A DNA stretch of 64,000 nt, from positions 85,250,422 to 85,314,421 of the forward strand of contig CM061140.1 of assembly GCA_030789695.1 (NCBI GenBank), given 5' to 3'. Position numbers and translations under genes: made by a program. The notes below the pieces were generated by a model. That model did no database searches. It saw only the letters and a list, made by a program, of their open reading frames with translations, and was not told the origin of the DNA. The DNA is from Scilla litardierei (lineage: Eukaryota > Streptophyta > Magnoliopsida > Asparagales > Asparagaceae). This document shows, in pieces, positions 1 through 11,667 of this stretch (position 1 is its first letter; each line of letters opens with the position of its first letter).

Positions 1-744
1 ATCCCCAACTCTTGTCGTCCCATGTCCTAAGTGAAAACTCAACCTAGCTCTGTTTCGAGTACTTCTATCCTAGCGGCTATGAGGGGAGTCCTAAAGATGC
101 ATATTAAGTAGGATTCGAAGCTAGAAGTTTACCCTAATCAAATATCCTAAGCAATATCGAGGTATCGGGTGTAAAAGTGGAAATGAAATTCAACTCGATA
201 TATCACGCATATAAAATCTTGAATTTGAAATTTCCTCAAGGCGAATGCAATTATATACAAATGGATGGAAGGTGATGCATGATGCGAATGATGGTATTTT
301 TGTTGTTTTTGATTTTTTAAGTTTTTATGGGTTTTTGATGCATATAGGCGCTTGAAATGATGCATGGTACAAGGAAAGCAAAAGAAATGAGAAGGAAAAT
401 GGAAAACCAAAACAAAACCAAACGGATATTAACATGGAAGATATGGAGATATGGAATATGAATGAAGAAAAGAAAAGAAAAGTGGGCATGAAAATGCTCC
501 TCCCCCAAGCTAAATCTTGCATTGTCCTCAATGCAATAAACCGTGTGTGTGTGAGGACGAAAAGGTGAGGGAGAAGAGTGTGGTACTACTCATCAAGCTG
601 GGCCACCGTCAGGTGGTGGTAATGTGGGTGGTGTAGATGGATGGGGTTCGTCAGAGGGTGATGGGTCTGCGACAGCTGTGGGTGGTGAAGTGGGTGGTGT
701 GTGTGTCTAAAGGTGGTGTGACAGCGACATCCGTGGATGGTGCA
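1..744 (-). other. 3' noncoding region of Athila element 1
   Basis: No convincing gene. On the minus strand positions 533-488 contain GCATTG..CAATGC followed by AGCTTGGGGGA. The same cassette occurs in the 3' regions of Athila elements 2 and 3 and resembles the purine-rich tract next to the 3' LTR. Positions 541-960 are a G/T-rich, low-complexity stretch that is the tail of the env-like ORF region. The 3' LTR should lie beyond position 1. Confidence 0.6.
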
Positions 745-2322
745 ACGTTAGATGGTGTGGGTAATGAAATGCGTGTGGATAGTGTAGGGGATGGTGGTGC
801 TCCATAGGTGGGTAGTGGTGAAGGTATACGTGTGTGTTTGTGATGGAGGTGGTGTAGGAGCAGGAGGTGGAGTGGTGATATGTTGTGCATAGGTGAATGG
901 CTGAGATGAGGATGGAAAAGTGAGGAGGAGACGTATAGTAGCGGGGTAGTGGCCCTGAGCATGGTGCCAACGGTAGACGGCATCGAAGTGCGACTGTAAA
1001 GTCGTGACGATGGATGTGAGCCCGTCTATCGAGGTCTTAAAGGCCTGCAGGGTGGTCATCGTGGATGATTTAAAATCCTGAAGTTCCTCCTTCACGCTAA
1101 TGATATGCTCGAGAAGTGATGGGGGTAGAGGAGTGCTGCTAGTACCCTCTCTTTGTATGCGAGTCCTCCGATGAAACTGACGAATGGATGGTCCGGTGGT
1201 TGTAAGAGGTGGAGGCCTGACGGGGCCTGACTGTGTGGCAGAAGATGGATCATGAATAATTGGGATCTCAGGGTGATGATGGGGCTGTGGTTGAGGCTGG
1301 GCATGTGCAATCTGTGCAAGCTGGGGCTGGGCAGCGGCATGAAGATCTGGATCTGGAGGGAATCTTCACTGCACAGCTCCAGCTGCATGGATCCTGAAAC
1401 GATCAGGGTTGGGAAGAATCATGTATGATGTGGACAAAGGACCGTGAAACCAATGATATCTCTAGCATATCCTTAATCATATGCATATTCTTGAGGACGG
1501 AGAGATCAAGTGAGGTGGGGCCAATAACAGGGATCCAATCATCAGGGGGATGAAATGATACGGGAGAGAGGCGGGCAATAACAATGATTAACCCTCCGCA
1601 ACGGATCAAGGCACGGGGGCTAGCGATTGTGTGTAAAAATGTATATCCCAGAAATGAACCGGCATGCAGGAGATACCTAGGGGAAGTGTTGTCGTCATCG
1701 TGGACGTTACGCAGATAGGTCATGGCCCAGAGAAAGAAAAGTTCAATTCGTGAAACTTGGCCAGACTCCTTGCAGAAAATGGAATTCGCAATGATGCGAT
1801 GGGCTATGCAGAGACATGGATGAATGATAGACGAAGCCTTGGCCCTAGCGACAGGAAATCTGATTGGTCAGTGATTTGCTTCCAGAAAATGTCAACATCA
1901 AATGCAAGGGGGATTTTGCTTTTATGGCCAAATGCCCCATGGGAAATAGCCATGGGCCACTTGAAGATGGTATTCAAGGAATCATAAGACACGACGTAGT
2001 CCTTGTTCATCAAGCGAAAGGAAAACCAAGTGGGTTGGTACTTGAGTGAACTAAAAAACTCAAGGGTGAGTTTCTTGTATGTGTGTGCCTCACACTCCAT
2101 AAAGTTACTCGATCATATGTTGTGCAGGAGGGTTTGGACACCCTCAGCAAGACCCAAGGAGTTCAGAGCGGAGATGCTTGGAAATTTGGTAGGAGTGATA
2201 GTTCTCCGATAGAGGGTCGTGAAGGTGTTCTGCTGATGTTCGTCAACAAATATAATCCACATGGTGTCTACCTGAGGGGGTGGAATGGCTTGTGGTTCAG
2301 GAGGGGCCGTGGATGTGGACAC
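745..2322 (-). pseudogene. Athila env-like (ATHILA ORF1 family) protein, degraded
   Basis: Broken ORF downstream of pol, the place of the env-like gene in Athila elements. Fragments run from 2322 to 2113 (N-terminal part), 2100 to 1804 (contains LTLEFFSSL and a following FSFRLMNKDY segment), 1723 to 1403 (contains CGGLI) and 1095 to 748 (a helical, probably coiled-coil segment followed by a proline- and threonine-rich tail). The same order and motifs occur in element 3 at 61549-60323, which supports homology. Function is unknown; 'env-like' is a positional name, and I see no convincing signal peptide or membrane segment. Several stops and frameshifts make it a pseudogene. Confidence 0.7.
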
Positions 2323-2879
2323 AATAGCAGTGGGCGTGCGTGCACATGTGTTTCTACCTTGTCCACCCCCTCATGGGGTGCAACACGCTTAGTGAGGCCT
2401 CGTGAAGGCATTGAGAATGTAGAGGGTGTGAATGATATGTAAGATGTGGGTGTGAATACGTATGATACACGACTCTATGCAATTTTGCAAATATCAGCGA
2501 GCAACTCCAAAATTTGGACAAAAATTTGAAATGGAGTTCGAGAACGAAGTTACCCAAGTGATCGAGTCTCCTTGCTGCAATGTAGACGTCCCCAAGCTGC
2601 AGTTGATCTCTGCCCCATGCTACAGCAGTGCCCGCATCGTGTAAGGTTAAGCGAAACCCCCAAATCAGCCGTTTAGGGGTTTTTCTCCAGTCATTTCGAA
2701 GAGGGTGATGGGATGAGGGGTTTTGATGAGTGGGAATTGCGTAGGGATTCAGTTCTTGGTGAAGGAGAGGAGTTGAGGGAGGTTGCATGGTCGGGGAGGA
2801 AGAAGAAAGAGGGGAGAAGTCGAAACGTTCGAGAATTTTGCATGAGACTCGGTTGTTTAGAGTTTCAGCGTTTAAATAG

Positions 2880-3545
2880 GCAGGTGACGCGGTCGAACGA
2901 CGCGGTTGTGTCGCTTAATGCAAGGCCGCGTCATTTTGATTGAATGTGAACTCAAGACTTTTCGGACGACGCAGGCGGGACGACGCGGTCACGTCGGTGG
3001 TAAACTGACCGCGTAATCATGGGAAATGGGAGGCCAAAACTGATGTCCACGCGGTCGCATCGTCTAAATGACATGACTGTTTCAAAAGATGAATTAAGGA
3101 ACCAAAAGTCCAGATATTTTTGCTTATGACGCGGTCACGTTGCTTGGACGAAACGATCTTGTTGTTTTTGGTAGGAATTTGGCTTGAGATTTGGGTTGAC
3201 AAAACGGCCGGCGAAACGGCCGCGTGGATTAATTTGGATGTGGGATTTTGGCTTAAAAAGTGGGATGATGCGGTCGCGTCGCTTGGATGACGCAACCGTG
3301 TCAAGCGGGTGATTTTGGAGCCAAAAATCCAGAGAAATTGCCCTTTGACGCGGACGTTTGATCGAGTTGACGCAACCGCGTGAAGCTGATCTTTCCATCT
3401 TCAATTTCCTTCACACTTAGGCTCCATCGACGCAGTTGAGTGTGATGTATCACGCGACTGCATCTGCCAGGATCTCCTGCCTTGGTTCTTTGCCCTTTTT
3501 GCCTTCCTCCACGCGGCCACGTAGGGTATCCCACGCAGTCGCGTG
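2880..3545. repeat. Array of GACGCGGTCGCGTC-type motifs at the pol-env junction
   Basis: A GC-rich near-palindrome (core CGCGGTCGCGT or its complement, with degenerate variants) recurs about a dozen times at irregular spacing, in otherwise AT-richer noncoding sequence between pol and the env-like ORF. The same motif recurs in this element's LTR at 8430-8715 and 9650-9745. The rest of 2323-3726 shows no gene. A PBS-like or PPT-like role does not explain it. Confidence 0.75.
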
Positions 3546-3726
3546 CTTCTCCCTCAAATGAAAACAATTGAGTTAAATTTGGGGGTTTGGGGTTGTTTTA
3601 TTTATTCAAAAGTAAACTATCCTAAGTAAATGAAAAGTAAAAATAAGGAATTGAAAGACTAGGAATTTGGGTTGCCTCCCAAGAAGCGCTTGTTATACGT
3701 CTTTAGCTTGACTCCCTTTAAAAATT

Positions 3727-6700
3727 TCATGTAGACTCCGAGGTGGAGAGCGTGAAAGTTACTTCATCTTCGACGGGTTGGCCCGCGATATAGCGCTTTG
3801 GCCTTTGGCCATTAACCTTGAAGGGCTCCTTGCTTCCTACTATTTCGACTGCTCCGTATGGGTATACACATGTAACCTTGTAGGGTCCGGACCATCTTGA
3901 ACGTAACTTTCCCGGAAATAACCTGAGCTTCGAATTAAAAAGAAACACCATGTCGCCTTCCTTAAACTCCTTTCTTGTGATGTGATTGTCGTTCCACCGC
4001 TTCGTTTTCTGCTTGTAGATGCGGGCATTCTCGTAGGCGTCAGATCTGAACCCGTCCAATTCGTTCAATTGCAACAAACGACGTTCTTGTGCACTTTTAC
4101 TGTCATAGTTCATGTGCTCAGTAAGCTTTATGTTCCAGCTCCACAGGGAGGTGACATGCCTTTCCATAGGCTAAGCGATATGGCGAGGTACCGATTGGAG
4201 TTTTGTAGGCAGTAGGGTAAGCCCATAGTGCATCATCCAGCTTCAATGCCCAATCTTTTCTCGAATTCGCTACCGTCTTCTCCAGTATATTCTTGATTGG
4301 GTTTGAGATTTCGACTTGTCCACTTGTCTGAGGGTGGTAGGCAAGTCCAATGGCCATATTTCTTCAACATAGCTTCGAACTTGCTCTCAATAAAATGTTT
4401 TCCTCCATCGCTTATTACCGCCCTTAGGACACCAAACCTAGGGAATATGTTGCGTTAAAAAAACTTGGCGACCACCCGTGCATCGTTGGTTGGCGAGGCT
4501 ATTGCCTCGACCCACTTGGAAACGTAGTCCACCACAACTAATATATATTGGTTGCTAAGGCTAGACGGGAACGGGCACATAAAGTCAACTCCCTAAACGT
4601 CGAATATTTCCACCTCCAGGATTTTGTTCAGTGGCATCTCATCCCTTCTGGAGATATTCCATGTTCTCTGGCATCGATCACACCCCTTGACATAGGCGTT
4701 CACGTCCTTGAATAAAGTTGGCCGGTAGAAACCGCATTGGAGGGTTTTCGATGTCGTCTTAGTTGTGCTTGCATGTCCTCCACATTGCAGGGCATGGCAA
4801 AGTGAAATGACGGAGGCTGCTTCACTTTCTGGGATACATCGTCTAACAATTCCATCGCTGCATGTTTTATACAAGAGTGGATCGTCCCAAAAAATAACTC
4901 CGAACATTGTGTAAGATCTCTTGCGTTCTTAGGAGGTTATGGCGTAGGGCATGATTCCGCAGGCGAGGTAGTTCACAATATCTGCAAACCATGGAGTCTC
5001 AGTTGAAGCGACGGCAAACAATTGATCGTCGTGGAAGGAATCGTCAATTAGCAGGGATGCACTTGGGTCCTCATTAATAAGATGCGACAGGTGATCTGCA
5101 ACTACGTTCTCGGCGCCTTTCTTATCCTTAATCTCTAAGTCGAACTCTTGTAGCAGAAGTATCCATCGTATCAACCGCGGCTTAACATCCTTTTTATTCA
5201 GCAAGTAATGGAGTGCAACATGGTCTGTGTTGATGATGACCTTTGATCCTACAAGATATGACCTGAACTTTTCTATAGCAAAGATTACCGCCAATAGCTC
5301 CTTCTCTGTAGTGGTGTAGTTCATCTGAGCATCCTCCACTGTTTTGCTTGTGTAATAAATGGCATGAAGTTTACCATCCTTTCTTTGGCTCAGAACTGCT
5401 CCGACAGCATAATCACTAGCGTTGCATATCAGCTCAAAGGGCAAGCTCCAATCAGGTGGTTGAATGATATGTACACAGATGAGCTCCTTATTCAACCTGT
5501 TGAAGGTTACAAGACATTCGTCAGTGAAAACAAAAAGGGACATCCTTAGCCAATAGTTCCGTGAGGGGTCGAACAATTTTAGAAAAATCCTTCATAAAGC
5601 GGCGATAAAAGCCCGCATGACCAACGGATCTCCTAATTCCCTTCACGTTCGCGGGGAGCAATAACCCCTCTATGACCTCTATCTTGGACTTATCGACTTC
5701 AATCCCTCGTGAAGAGATAACGTGTCCTAGTACCACTCTCTTGCACCATAAAGTGGCATTGTTCCCAATTCAATACTAGGCTCTTTGCTTGGCATCTTTG
5801 CAAAACTCTAGTTAGGTTCCTTAAACACGTGTCGAAACATGTGCCGTAGACAGAAAAATCGTCCATAAACACCTCCATGGTCTCCACAAAATCAGAGAAT
5901 ATGGCGGTCATACACCGTTGAAGCGTGGCGGGTGCGTTACATAACCCGAACGGCATTCTTCGGTAGGCAAAGGTGACGTAAGGGCATGTGAAGGTGGTTT
6001 TTTCCTGATCATCGGGATGGATGGGTATTTGGAAGAATCCGGAATGCCCATCTAGGCAGCAAAAGTGTGAATGCTTGGCCAGGCGCTCAAGCATTTGGTT
6101 AATGAATGGGACGGAAAAGTGATCCTTACTGGTGGCCTTATTGAGCTTTCTATAGTCGATACGCATTCGCCACACGGTGACTGTCCTAGTGGGTATGAGC
6201 TCATTTTTTACTAGTCATACCCCTTTTTAGAACCACTTGGACCGGGCTAACCCATCTACTATCAGATATATGATAGATTATGACCGCTTCGAGCAATTTC
6301 AAGACTTCCTTTTTGACCACCTTCTTCATATTAAGGTTAAGTCGCCTTTGAGGCTCAACGGAGGTAGCATCATCATCCTCGAGATGGATCATATGTGTGC
6401 ACATGCCAGGGCTAATTTCTTTTATATCATCTATGGTGTATCCTAGGAAACTTCTGTATTGTTTAAGGACAGTCAGGAGGCTTTCAAGTTCAGTGTTGGT
6501 TAAGGAGGCATTAATGATAATTGGGTAAGTGGAGTCCCTTTAAAATGCATATTTCAAATTAGAAGGAAGCGGTTTGAGTTCTACCTCTGGAGGTTTGATT
6601 CCCTCAATCTCCGTTACCGCTGGTTGTGTCATTCTCCCTGAAGGATCATCATCATAGGATGGCGATGTCTTGCAAGTTACTTTTGAGGAATTAATGTCAT

Positions 6701-6947
6701 CCTTGCGGTCCTGCTAAATCAACTTGCCCTGAGGATGGGTCCGGAGCTTTTGTCTATGTGGAATTTCTGAAGTGGAAGCATTCTCAAATAATGGCGTGAG
6801 CGTGCTTAAGCGGTAGCATGTCTCCACGAGCATTGGTACCTCTTCTTGGATCATGGTTGACTCATGTTCGATGATGGATTGTTCCAAAGGGGCGGAGGAC
6901 CCATCGGTGTTGAAACCTTCTACAGCTAGACTGCTCGCCAATAGCAT
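3727..6947 (-). pseudogene. Athila pol remnant: RT, RNase H, integrase
   Basis: Polyprotein for reverse transcription and integration, broken into frames. In sense order: linker before RT (6947-6201); RT (6175-5699) with FMDD at the catalytic site (YVDD/FMDD family); end of RT (5736-5521); RNase H (5576-4929) with DHLS near its end; integrase HHCC zinc domain (4907-4593, CDRCQ) ending at EIFDV followed by an in-frame stop; integrase core badly damaged (about 4590-4360); integrase C-terminal part (4357-3727, KLRSRWSGPYKV). Gag and protease are not seen upstream. At least five stops or frameshifts are present. Element 3 has the uninterrupted version of the integrase. Confidence 0.92.
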
Positions 6948-7036
6948 CTCAAGCGGTGGATCATGGTTGACTCATGTTCGATGATGGATTGTTCCAAAGG
7001 GGCGGAGGACCCATCGGTATTGAAACCTTCTACAGT
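6848..7036. repeat. Tandem duplication, 110-bp unit
   Basis: The segment starting GGATCATGGTTGACTCATG at 6848 is repeated from 6958 with a single visible difference over about 79 bp (GTGTTG versus GTATTG). It lies in the degenerate region between the PBS and pol of element 1. The near identity suggests a duplication younger than the element's other damage. Confidence 0.85.
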
Positions 7037-7343
7037 GTATAAGGGTGTGGATTGCAGGGGTGACTGTTAAATTGGTGTTGGCTAAATGATTGCCCTTGCA
7101 CGTTGCAAATCTTATAGTTCACTGACGCTAATGGAATGAATAAGCTTGCCCCCGTCCCCAGTTGGGCTACACGTGTCCAGCTGTCTATTTCTCTTGCAAG
7201 TACTGCGACAGCGCTAGTGGTGGCCAACATCACTATGGAAACATGTATTCCCCTGCAAAATAAGGAAAAATGAAAAAGTGAACGTGTGATAAGGAAGTGT
7301 GTAAACTATCAACGAAGAATAAAAACTAATAACAAACAGTGCC

Positions 7344-7361
7344 TCCCCGGCAACGGCGTCA
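7344..7361 (-). other. Primer binding site, tRNA-Asp type
   Basis: On the minus strand the sequence is TGACGCCGTTGCCGGGGA. It differs at one visible position from TGGCGCCGTTGCCGGGGA, the complement of plant tRNA-Asp 3' ends that is used by many plant Ty3/gypsy elements. It sits 20 bp inside the 5' LTR and fixes the element's orientation. Confidence 0.85.
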
Positions 7362-7381
7362 AAAACTTGTTCGCGTTCGTT

Positions 7382-9981
7382 TGACAGTTTTAAATTTATA
7401 GCCGCAAGCGCACGGTGTAGTTGTAGCGCTATACGAGTCGTCCTCTAGGAGACAGCCGTTGCTACTAATTTTTTTCTAAGTTAATAGATACGCAGTCGAA
7501 TAAGAGATGGAGTAATAGAAATTATGGAAATATCAATAATAAAAACTCTAGTGCATGGATATCCCCTCCATTGGACTAAACTAGGGTTGATTAATGGTGT
7601 TCGATTGTTGAGTTCTTGAGGTTCGGGAGAGGTCGTCTAATCTAAGGGTGTTCTCTCATCCCCAACTATCGTGATGCATGATGAGATATCCCTTTATATT
7701 AACCATATCACACACTCTCGTGATGCGTGATATAACTACCTAACCCGTATCGATACCGACGCTAGCCGTGCATCGATACGTGTTAGATGCATTATGTCCG
7801 ACGAATGTCCACAATCTTCCTCTACGCCACTCTCGTGGATTAGGATTCGGATCTATGTTAGGAGGGCTCTAATCGATCGCCGATGTTAGCCGTGCAAATC
7901 GATAGTGACGATCAATGTATTCAAAAACCCTAGATTTATTCGCTAATCGTGAATTAATCTAATTACACACGAAGGGAGAATCCAGTCTACATTGACAATA
8001 ATCATCCTAACATACCCATCATCCTCAATTGCTCAACGTTTTCACGACAATTCATCAACCCATAGATTCATCCAATGTGGTTCAACCCATTGGCTTTAGA
8101 TGATCTATACTCACAATCTATGCAATAGAATATGATAGGATTCATTAGTAAAGCATTCATTGCAAGGAATTATAACAGAGATTCAATAGCAAACAATCCA
8201 AAATCACCAAGGCAAAATTCATTATTCAATTATTAGACTAAAAGTCAAAATAGCACAAAAGAAATAATCAAAGTGCAGAGAATTGAAAGTTCTAAACCTG
8301 AAAACCCTGAAAAAGTTCTGAAAACATTCAGAAAAGGATCCCCTTCGCAGAGCGGTCTTAAAAAGTATATATAGTCCTCAGAAAATACCCCAGATTGCCC
8401 CTTGACAGTGCCCACTCGGGCCCAAAACCCTCGAAGGACGCGGCTGCGTCAAAACAGACGCGATCACGTCGCCTTAAATGCGCACAACAGGCCCAGAATC
8501 CTACAGGCGACGCGACCGCGTGGCTAGGCCAAGCGACCCCGTCGTCTGGGGTTCTTCTGTCCCAGATCTGATCTTAAACGGCCGAAGCGGCCATTTGGCT
8601 TCAACTCGACTCGGGCTGACGCGACCGCGTCGTCTTTATTAACTCGACCACGTCGTCTCGATTCTTCTCTTCCTTCAGCTTGCACGATGCGGTTGTTTGG
8701 CTTCTTGGGACGCGACCGCGAGGTTTCAGATATGGCCTTCTTCAGTTCTAGCAACGTGGTCGTTTGTGCCAAGGTTTTAGGTCTCGGTTTCGGTCTCGGT
8801 ATCGCTCTTCCCAAAATTTAGGTTTCGGTATCGGTATCATCCGTTTCGGTGGTTTCGGACGGTAGTTTCGTTTCATCAGTATCGGTAGTTTCAGATACTT
8901 AAAAATCTATTAAATACTATCAAATATTATCAAATATTAGCACAAATACCTTTTTACTAGTTACACATTTTGTTAAAAGCATTATGCTAAATATATTACA
9001 TTTTTTTGATCAACAGGATTGAAAATAAATGAGAATGGCAAGCTTTTGAATAAATGGAAGGGTTTGGTGGCTGAAAATGATAACTTTGTAAATAAATGAA
9101 AAACCTTTAGTGTCTGAATGTCAAGCTTGTAATTAAATGGAAAGCCTTTAGTGGCCAGCTCACTCAAAAGGTCAAACTTCTTTGTAAATGCTAGCATGTG
9201 TTGGACAATTGCACTTGCACCGTGCAAACAAAATTTAAATTAAATGCTAGAATATGCTACCATGTAAGACCTCAAATTGCAGGAGGCAGGCTTCTTCGGG
9301 GATGCGACGGGAGGCGGGCGACCATGAGGCACGTCCATCTCTTCGTTTCTTCTTCTTTTTCTGGATTTTGGTGATGTTTCCTCCTCCTCCTCCTTCTTGT
9401 TTTCATTTTTTTAAGTTTCAGTCGGTATCAGACAAGTTTCGGCCGGTATCGGCCAATACGGCCGAAACCCCAGCCGATACGACAGAAACCCAGGCCGATA
9501 CGGCCGAAACCCCGACCGATACGGCCGAAACCTGGCCGATACGGCCGAAACCGAGAAGTAACGTGTGGTTTCGGACCGGTCCCCTCCGAAACCGATCCGA
9601 AACGGCCGAAACCGGTCGGTTTCGGCCGAAACCTAAAACTATGGTTTGTGCTGACAACGCGACCGCATTGTTCCACATCTCTTTGGCCTCATATGCACTG
9701 TCATGGTTGACGCGATCACATGGGTTGGCCCACGCGGCTGCATCGATCACTTTTCAGCTCATTTTCTTCCAAATTGCTCCCTAATCTCTTCTTGCTCCAT
9801 TTGGTCCCCTTTTCTCCACGTTTAGAGCCCAAAAACTCTTTGATTTCTTCTATAAAACATGAGAAATACTAAAAAGCTTAAAAGGAAACAAAAACGGGGA
9901 AAATAGCGAGAAACGATGGATGAAATGATATGAAACGAGCATGGAAAGAGTGTAAAATATATGTAAATATGGCACACATCA
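7382..9981 (-). repeat. 5' LTR of Athila element 1
   Basis: Bounded by TGACAG (7382) and ACATCA (9981) on the plus strand, so the sense LTR runs TGATGTGTGCC...ACTGTCA. The end next to the PBS carries a GCGCTTGCGGC-like stretch also seen in the LTRs of elements 2 and 3. Without the 882-bp hAT insertion and its duplication it is about 1.7 kb, comparable to the 1.54-1.56 kb LTRs of the other Athila elements. It contains the CGCGACCGCG motif array. The right boundary is inferred from alignment with the other LTR starts because the partner LTR is outside the window. Confidence 0.75.
8770..9643. mobile_element. hAT-like non-autonomous DNA transposon inside the Athila LTR
   Basis: Starts CAAGGTTTTAGG and ends, in reverse complement, CATAGTTTTAGG: a 12-bp terminal inverted repeat with two mismatches. 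It is flanked on both sides by GTTTGTGC (8762-8769 and 9644-9651), an 8-bp target duplication as expected for hAT. No transposase is visible. Both ends are rich in GGTTTCGG/CCGAAACC. The right part (9440-9560) has a tandem array of CCGATACGGCCGAAACC-like units. A poly-pyrimidine tract lies at about 9340-9420. Confidence 0.85.
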
Positions 9982-10505
9982 CTCGTAATATATGCAGTCT
10001 CAGTGCAAATAAAGATCTAATTTTATCCATCTTACAAATCCAATTCAATATAATTAATATTCATTGATATTAACTTATTTTTCAAGTCTTTATTTTGATT
10101 ATTAAATGAGACTTTTTTGACCATTATATGAAATAAATTTGATATTTGATATTTGATATTTGATAGTTGAAATCATGAATCTCCTCTAATATTATAGGCT
10201 AAATGTTACTATTGATGGCCAACGAGCCTTGCTTGATTGGCATACTATCTCCATCCCTCTTGGGAGGCGAGGGATCGAGGAATGGTATGCACACTTTAAA
10301 ATGCTTTTCGATGTATCAAAAAAATGTTAGTATTGATGGTATCAGCCAATTTTAAATGGATCGCATTTGCATAATTGAAATCCGTTACAATACAAGTGAT
10401 ACATATCGGTATCAACTAAGATTTCAAACCTTGGATTTTATTAAAACATACTAATTATGACTAAAAGATCCCAGCAATCACCAAAGAATCATGGAATGTA
10501 TTATA

Positions 10506-11280
10506 CAAGGTTAGAGAATTCATTATCGATTTTAGTTTCCGAACCTTTAAAATTTTTGGTTTCAACAAGGTTCGTTCGTTTCGTTTTTAGTTTTGGTTTC
10601 AAATTCATTTATATTTTTATGTAATATATTTGTATGAATATGCATTTGTAGAAATTTTTTAAAACGAAACTCGCTAATAATTAAACACATGCCCATAACC
10701 TATTCCCCTTTTCTTTTCTTTTTCTTTTTTGTTTGGGCCATAAGTCCATGACAGTCGAGCAATTGGGATATAAAAAATATCCACACTACTTCATTATCTC
10801 ATTCACTCTCTTTTGATCTCTCCTTTTTTCCCAAAGGGTGTCGAATCAAAGACGATAGTGATGAGTTGAAAATGAAGCTACGGTCAGTCGAAGATGACGG
10901 TGGTGAGTGGATCATGAAGTAGCAACGAATCGAATATGACGGTGAATCAAAGATGAAGTAGCTGATCTGCTTGGATTTGATCAGATCTATTCGAAAAGAA
11001 AGCTCGGTCTTATCATAGCAGCGGCAGATTTCATCATCGATATCGGATCTGTTCTTTTTGGTTTGGATTTTGATTGCTGAATTTTAACTACACTTTCCGT
11101 TAAAATTTCTCTGCTATGTATAGTCGCTGCTGCATTTTTTTAATTTTTGTTAAGGTTTTAGTTTTTGGTGTTTCGGCCAAAACCAAAACCAAGTCTCGAG
11201 TACCGTTTCAGAACAATACCCTTTGAAAACCAATCTAAAACAGTGGAAACTTTTAGGGTTCGGCTGAAACCTTGAACGTG
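10506..11280. mobile_element. Possible hAT-like non-autonomous element
   Basis: Starts CAAGGTT and has AACCTTGAACGTG at its right end, with GGTTTCGG/CCGAAAC-like subterminal sequence resembling the element at 8770-9643. Flanks read GTATTATA and GTATTATT, a possible 8-bp target duplication with one mismatch. The terminal repeats are weak (CA plus a shifted CAAGGTT), so the ends are uncertain. No coding capacity is recognised. Confidence 0.45.
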
Positions 11281-11321
11281 GTATTATTTGGATTTTGTAG
11301 ATCATATATGTTTGTATAAAC

Positions 11322-11667
11322 ATGTGTACTTTTTAGAAAAATACTTTATGTTTCACCGTTATATCAAAATACTATCCTAAACTTTGAAAATAACATTAAA
11401 TTACCTCAACTTCACTCCCAAATTAGACCTCTAACTCATAAGATAGATGTAGTTTTTTGAAATGTTTTTCAATGATTGAAGTTTGTTGGAGGTAATCTGA
11501 GCATGTTTTTAGAAAGTGAGGCAGTTTTCTGTTAACGACATAAGAGGACTAATTTAGAAAAGTGATCTTCGGAGTAATTTTTTGTTATTTTCAAAATTCA
11601 AGATAGTATGTTTTTGAAAAAAATGGTGAAAGATGAAGGTAGTTTTTCGAAAGAGGCTATACACATT
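11322..11667. mobile_element. Small inverted-repeat element (MITE-like)
   Basis: The two ends form an imperfect inverted repeat of roughly 80 bp. The left arm contains AACTTTGAAAATAACATTAA; the right arm, reverse complemented, contains AATTTTGAAAATAACAAAAA. The ends share ATGTGTA. No ORF and no clear target duplication. The family is not identified. Confidence 0.5.

Larger units (their letters stand above)
1..9981 (-). mobile_element. Athila-type Ty3/gypsy retrotransposon (element 1), 5' portion, degenerate
   Basis: Minus-strand LTR retrotransposon cut by the left window edge. In sense order it shows a 5' LTR (9981-7382), a tRNA-Asp-like PBS (7361-7344), RT, RNase H and integrase remnants (6947-3727), a motif-rich spacer, an env-like ORF (2322-745) and 3' noncoding sequence. 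Pol is followed by an env-like ORF, and the integrase resembles Athila-lineage proteins. Only about 400 bp separate the PBS from the first pol-like reading frame, so gag and protease appear deleted. Frames are broken throughout, so it cannot be autonomous. Its 3' LTR and target duplication lie outside the window. Confidence 0.9.

Noticed and set aside
9254..9784. 176-codon ORF with repeated ADTAETP residues
   Set aside because: It is a translation of the tandem DNA repeat in the hAT-like element and crosses the element boundary.
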